Shown one piece after another: positions 14,051 to 17,956 of a DNA stretch of 17,956 nucleotides. This DNA comes from Methylotenera_A sp046594885 (GTDB taxonomy: Bacteria > Pseudomonadota > Gammaproteobacteria > Burkholderiales > Methylophilaceae). The stretch spans positions 1-17,956 of the forward strand of contig JBKJRD010000056.1 of NCBI GenBank assembly GCA_046594885.1, in the 5' to 3' direction. How positions within the stretch are numbered: the stretch's first letter is position 1; each line of letters starts with the position of its first letter. The position numbers were made by a program, and so were the translations under genes. The notes below the pieces were generated by a model, which saw nothing but the letters and a program-made list of their open reading frames with translations, did no database searches and was not told the origin of the DNA.

Positions 14051-14542
14051 TTATCTAAAATTTTTATCTTGCAAGCGGTCTGCGGCAATTTGCTTTTCAT
14101 GCTTATCGCCAACTGCTAGCAGCATTTCTTTGGTATAGAGCAAATCACCGCGTTGCTCACCGTGATAATCAAAAATACGCGTTTCTACAATGCTATCGAC
14201 AGGACAAGATTCTTCGCATAATCCGCAAAAAATGCATTTGGTTAAATCAATATCATAGCGCGTGGTGCGGCGCGTGTTATCTTCGCGCTGCTCAGATTCA
14301 ATGGTAATCGCCAATGCAGGGCAAACCGCTTCGCATAATTTGCAGGCAATGCAACGTTCCTCGCCATTTGGATAACGGCGTAGCGCATGTAAACCGCGAA
14401 AACGATTGGATTGTGGCGTGCGCTCTTCTGGATATTGGATGGTGATTTTGGGCGCAAAAAAGTAACGGCCTGTCACTGCCATACCTTTTAGCAGCTCCCA
14501 CAGCATTAAACTACCCAGCGTATTTGTGATTTTTCTCAACAT
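14051..14542 (-). CDS. nuoI: NADH-quinone oxidoreductase subunit I
   Basis: Ferredoxin-like subunit that carries clusters N6a and N6b and passes electrons toward N2 and quinone. It has 163 residues. Two complete CxxCxxCxxxC motifs bind the 4Fe-4S clusters: C64, C67, C70, C74 (CIACKLCEAVCP) and C103, C106, C109, C113 (CIFCGLCEESCP). The N-terminal amphipathic region contains the usual YPEERTPQSNRFRGLHALRRYPNG. The gene sits 16 bp after nuoH and 27 bp before nuoJ. No clear Shine-Dalgarno precedes the ATG. Confidence 0.99.
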   Translation of the reverse strand: MLRKITNTLGSLMLWELLKGMAVTGRYFFAPKITIQYPEERTPQSNRFRGLHALRRYPNGEERCIACKLCEAVCPALAITIESEQREDNTRRTTRYDIDLTKCIFCGLCEESCPVDSIVETRIFDYHGEQRGDLLYTKEMLLAVGDKHEKQIAADRLQDKNFR

Positions 14543-14558
14543 AACTTGTTTTAAATAT

Positions 14559-15587
14559 TTAGTGGAATAAATACCCCAATGAAGTCTGCATCATTGCGCC
14601 TACCAATATAATCCACACCAATGTAATAGGAATGAATACTTTCCAGCCTAGACGCATAATTTGGTCGTAACGATAGCGCGGGAACGTTGCCCTAAACCAT
14701 AAAAAGAAAAACACCAAAAAGCACATTTTGCCTAAAAACCAAAAAATACTATCAGGCAAAAATGGCACAGGCGATAACCAGCCGCCTAAGAACATGGTGG
14801 CCGCAAGCGCGCAAACCAGCCAAATGTTGGCGTATTCTGCCAAGAAAAATATCATAAAACCTGGGCCAGAATATTCCACATGAAAACCTGCCACAATTTC
14901 TGACTCACCTTCGGCCACATCAAAAGGGGCGCGATTGGTTTCTGCCACTGCGCTAATAAAATACACAATGAATAAGGGAAACAACGGTATGAAATACCAA
15001 TGCCAAAAACCGCCCGCTTGACCCATGACAATCTTGCCTAGATTAAGCGAATTCGCACACATTAATACCCCTACCAGTGCAAAACCCATGGCAATTTCGT
15101 AAGAAACGATTTGTGCCGCTGAGCGCAAACTGCCTAAAAACGCGTATTTAGAATTAGACGCCCAACCCGCGATAATGACGCCATATACTGCAACGGAAGT
15201 CATTGCCAAAATATACAGCAAACCCGCATCCAGATTGGCTAATACTAGCGTCGCGTCGAATGGAATAACCGCCCAAGCCGCAAAAGCAGGTGCAATCACG
15301 ACGATGGGGCCCACAAAAAACAACACTTTACTGGAGGCCGTGGGGACTACAATTTCTTTAAAAATTAACTTTATGGCATCTGCAAATGGTTGTAGCAAAC
15401 CAAAATAACCAACCCGATTTGGCCCGACACGCACTTGCATATAGCCAATCACTTTACGTTCAGCTAATGTAAGATAAGCCACTGCTATCATTAACGGCAA
15501 TACGATGGCCACAATTTTGATCAACGTCCAACTGGTTAACTGCACCGCAGGCCAGTAATGACCGAATAAATTGGACAGAAAATCCAT
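14559..15587 (-). CDS. nuoH: NADH-quinone oxidoreductase subunit H
   Basis: Membrane subunit that forms most of the quinone chamber and links the peripheral and membrane arms of complex I. It has 342 residues and about eight helices. Family motifs are LAERKVIGYMQVRVGPNRVG (41-60), LLQPFADAIKLIFKE (64-78) and AETNRAPFDVAEGESEIVAG (215-234), the last with its quinone-channel acidic residues intact. The start codon shares one base with the nuoG stop (TAATG), so the two genes are probably translationally coupled. Confidence 0.99.
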   Translation of the reverse strand: MDFLSNLFGHYWPAVQLTSWTLIKIVAIVLPLMIAVAYLTLAERKVIGYMQVRVGPNRVGYFGLLQPFADAIKLIFKEIVVPTASSKVLFFVGPIVVIAPAFAAWAVIPFDATLVLANLDAGLLYILAMTSVAVYGVIIAGWASNSKYAFLGSLRSAAQIVSYEIAMGFALVGVLMCANSLNLGKIVMGQAGGFWHWYFIPLFPLFIVYFISAVAETNRAPFDVAEGESEIVAGFHVEYSGPGFMIFFLAEYANIWLVCALAATMFLGGWLSPVPFLPDSIFWFLGKMCFLVFFFLWFRATFPRYRYDQIMRLGWKVFIPITLVWIILVGAMMQTSLGYLFH

Positions 15588-17956
15588 TACGCGACCACTT
15601 TCATGATGGTGGTTTCATCAGGCTGGTAAAGCGCTTTGCTGGTTTTTTCGATGGTAATATCGCCCATTAAATCGCCCAAACCAGTGGTTAATTCGTGCGA
15701 TGCTGCCACACGGACGCAACCCATCGCCACATGATTATCTAGCCTCACTTGCAATACTGCGCTGCCTTTATCTTGGCTGGCTAAAACAATATCGCCTTCT
15801 ACCAAGCCTAATTGCGCGATTTGTTCGGCACGCATACGCGCCATTGGCCTGATGTTATATTTGGTTTTTTGTAATGGCACAGAACGGCGTACTATAGAAT
15901 CTGATTCATATTGCGGCACTTCGCCAATACGTTGCAAACCGTCCGATTTGATATTGACTGCGATTTCAACCAATTCTTTTAAATTATTATTTAAACTGCG
16001 CCACACCACCGTTGAAGGTTTTTCGCCATTAAAGATAGCGGACTTAACGGCCTCAGCGCTATCAAAATCAAAACCTGCCAAGCCTAATGTATTGGCTAAC
16101 ACACGTAACACTTTCCAAGCTGGACGACATTCGCCTAACGGTTTAACAGCCGCAGCAAAACTCTGTACGCGCCCTTCCATGCTCATAAACGTGCCGGAAG
16201 TTTCAGTGAACGGCGCAATCGGTAACAATACATCAGCATTGTCTAATGCTTCAGATTTAAATGCAGTCAATGCAACCACGCATTCTGCTTGCGCCATTGC
16301 GGCTTTGGCTAACGCGGCATGTTGACAATCCAGTTCTGGTTCAATATTCAATAATAAGTAGGCTTTACGTGGCACTTCTAACATCGCGCGCGCATGCATG
16401 CCCATGCTACTCGGCATAACGCCCATTAAATGCATACCTGTGCTATTGGCAGCCGCTGGTAATATGCCGCCTTTGGCACCACAAATACCGCCAATCGCTT
16501 CCATCACACTATACATTTCGGTAAAGCGTGGGTCACTTAACGCCATATTTCCTAAGAAAATACCGACTTTTGGCGCGACTAAATCGACTGTGCCATTTAA
16601 ACCTGCCAAGCCCGCTAAACTTTCAGCCATTGCTTGGGTATTCGGGCGCACTGAAATGGTTTCAAGCAAAGCATTTAAGGATGGCGGTAAACAAAGTGAC
16701 AAACGTTGCAAGCCAGACATGGCTTTTAAAATTTGCCCTAGCACATTCACCATATCGTTCGGACGCACGATGACTTTGTGCGCAATCTGCATTAACGGAT
16801 CATTATCCAAAGGGCTAACAATCGACAGCTCAGCGCCGTTAGCGACCGCTTTGCGGAAGCGTTGCGCTAACAGTGGATGCTCATTACGCAAGTTTGACCC
16901 GATAATCAAAATACGGTCTAACTCTTCAATTTCCTGAATATTACAACCCATCCAAGGCGTACCAACCCGTTTGCCATCCAACCTAAAATCGGTTTGGCGC
17001 AAGCGATAATCCACGTTGCCGCAACCTAATCCATTGGCTAACTGTTTGATTAAATAGCCTTCTTCCATTGTGCTATTGGGTGAAACCAATACGCCAAGCG
17101 CATCAGCACCATGTTGATTAGTGATATCTTTAATTTGACCAGCGGCAAACTCAAGCGCGGTTTTCCAGTCTGTTTCAACCCACGCACCGTTATGCTTAAT
17201 CATTGGCGTTTTTAAGCGATCTGGGCTGTTAAGTCCCACATAAGAATAGCGATCGCGGTCGGACAACCAGCATTCGTTGATACTTTCTTTTTCACGCGGT
17301 AGTACGCGCATCACTTTATTGTCTTTTACATGCACTTCAATATGCGAACCCAAGCCGTCATGCGGCGCAATGCTGGGGCGACGCACTAACTCCCAAGGGC
17401 GCGCCGTATAGCGGAATGGCTTATTGGTTAATGCGCCCACTGGGCACAAATCAATGATATTGCCACTTAATTCCGAGTTAACCGATTTATCGACATAGGC
17501 GGTGATTTCTGCGTGTTCACCGCGGCCAACAAGGCCAAGCTCTTGCATGCCGCCTACTTCTTTTAAAAAACGCACACAACGCGTGCATTGAATGCAGCGC
17601 GTCATATCGGTGCTAATTAGCGGGCCAATATGTTTGTTTAAAACCACGCGTTTTTCTTCGGTGTAACGTGAGCCGCTAGCACCGTAAGCCACGGCAATAT
17701 CTTGCAAATCGCACTCACCGCCCTGATCGCAGATGGGGCAATCTAGCGGATGATTAATCAGCAAAAATTCCATCACGCTTTTTTGCGCTTCAACCGCTGA
17801 TTTGCTGCGGGTAAAAATCTTCATGCCATCTGCCACTGGGGTGGCGCAAGCAGGAAGCGGCTTATTGAATTTCTCGACTTGCACCAAACACATGCGGCAG
17901 TTAGCTGCTACTGACAATTTTTTGTGATAGCAAAAACGCGGAATCTCAATGCCGAC
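15587..17956 (-). CDS. nuoG: NADH-quinone oxidoreductase subunit G, N-terminus missing
   Basis: Large iron-sulfur subunit of the complex I peripheral arm. The gene runs off the right edge; 789 residues are visible from VGIEIPRFCY, and roughly the first 25-30 are missing. In visible numbering the N1b 2Fe-2S cysteines are C9, C20, C23 and C37. The N5 ligands are H69, C73, C76 and C82, and the N4 ligands are C121, C124, C127 and C171. The N7 cysteines of E. coli NuoG are absent apart from one cysteine in NECWLSDRDR, as in mitochondria-like enzymes. A molybdopterin-oxidoreductase-like domain follows from about residue 185. A TTG at 17915-17917 opens a shorter frame, but the N1b cysteines upstream of it show that it is not the start. 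The stop overlaps nuoH by one base. Confidence 0.98.
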   Translation of the reverse strand, partial: VGIEIPRFCYHKKLSVAANCRMCLVQVEKFNKPLPACATPVADGMKIFTRSKSAVEAQKSVMEFLLINHPLDCPICDQGGECDLQDIAVAYGASGSRYTEEKRVVLNKHIGPLISTDMTRCIQCTRCVRFLKEVGGMQELGLVGRGEHAEITAYVDKSVNSELSGNIIDLCPVGALTNKPFRYTARPWELVRRPSIAPHDGLGSHIEVHVKDNKVMRVLPREKESINECWLSDRDRYSYVGLNSPDRLKTPMIKHNGAWVETDWKTALEFAAGQIKDITNQHGADALGVLVSPNSTMEEGYLIKQLANGLGCGNVDYRLRQTDFRLDGKRVGTPWMGCNIQEIEELDRILIIGSNLRNEHPLLAQRFRKAVANGAELSIVSPLDNDPLMQIAHKVIVRPNDMVNVLGQILKAMSGLQRLSLCLPPSLNALLETISVRPNTQAMAESLAGLAGLNGTVDLVAPKVGIFLGNMALSDPRFTEMYSVMEAIGGICGAKGGILPAAANSTGMHLMGVMPSSMGMHARAMLEVPRKAYLLLNIEPELDCQHAALAKAAMAQAECVVALTAFKSEALDNADVLLPIAPFTETSGTFMSMEGRVQSFAAAVKPLGECRPAWKVLRVLANTLGLAGFDFDSAEAVKSAIFNGEKPSTVVWRSLNNNLKELVEIAVNIKSDGLQRIGEVPQYESDSIVRRSVPLQKTKYNIRPMARMRAEQIAQLGLVEGDIVLASQDKGSAVLQVRLDNHVAMGCVRVAASHELTTGLGDLMGDITIEKTSKALYQPDETTIMKVVA

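Noticed and set aside
15852..16937. Two long rightward reading frames (157 and 179 codons) opposite nuoG
   Set aside because: They are antisense to conserved NuoG coding sequence, have no recognisable domain or ribosome binding site, and are explained by codon bias of the real gene.
15587..17917. nuoG starting at the TTG at 17915-17917
   Set aside because: The same frame continues to the window edge and carries the N1b cysteine in IPRFCYHKK upstream, so the gene is truncated by the window rather than starting there.
1..17956. Insertion sequences, prophage, CRISPR arrays, toxin-antitoxin or other defence genes
   Set aside because: No transposase, integrase, regularly spaced repeats or recognisable defence proteins appear on either strand; all long frames are accounted for.

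Overview
The window looks like chromosomal DNA of an AT-leaning betaproteobacterium. The main reasons are a nuo (respiratory complex I) operon that ends in a DUF2818 gene, a NuoG without the N7 cluster cysteines, and a tRNA-Val(GAC) placed just ahead of thrS. All three are arrangements I associate with Betaproteobacteria. Base composition (low-40s percent GC by eye, not computed) and gene style would fit Methylophilaceae or relatives, but the genus is a guess. There are no insertion sequences, phage genes, CRISPR arrays or rRNA genes.

Left part (1-2193). The 5' part of thrS runs leftward off the window. Upstream of it, on the same strand, are a perfect 13-bp hairpin with a U-rich tail and then tRNA-Val(GAC), which has C instead of the near-universal U at position 33. 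The tRNA promoter and the promoter of a rightward 2-oxoglutarate/Fe(II) oxygenase gene lie back to back and touch. The oxygenase promoter predicts a transcript beginning on its GTG start codon.

Middle part (2190-7717). Four tightly packed leftward genes look like one operon: a YpfJ-type zinc metallopeptidase, a Nudix hydrolase of the ADP-ribose pyrophosphatase type, a YeeZ-like NAD-binding epimerase/SDR protein and an MltB-type lytic transglycosylase. Two of these products are exported or membrane-bound, and one acts on peptidoglycan. A 253-bp AT-rich divergent region with three TTAAGCA/TGCTTAA half-sites separates them from a rightward gene for a secreted 575-residue protein. That protein joins a DUF4124 domain, a long low-complexity linker and a cysteine-rich DUF1996 domain. 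It has its own promoter, a strong ribosome binding site and a terminator, and it is the least understood gene here.

Right part (7714-17956). The distal half of the nuo operon runs leftward: nuoG (5' end missing), nuoH, nuoI, nuoJ, nuoK, nuoL, nuoM, nuoN and the DUF2818 gene, with overlaps or gaps of 28 bp or less. Together they encode a ferredoxin-like electron-transfer subunit and a 2Fe-2S/4Fe-4S subunit, the quinone-site subunit, and the membrane proton-pumping arm of NADH:ubiquinone oxidoreductase. A bidirectional terminator overlapping the DUF2818 stop codon closes both this operon and the DUF1996 gene.

I did not find a clearly new multi-gene system. The observations most worth following are the C33 tRNA-Val, the hairpin in the thrS leader, the DUF4124-DUF1996 secreted protein with its half-site array, and the probable leaderless oxygenase mRNA.
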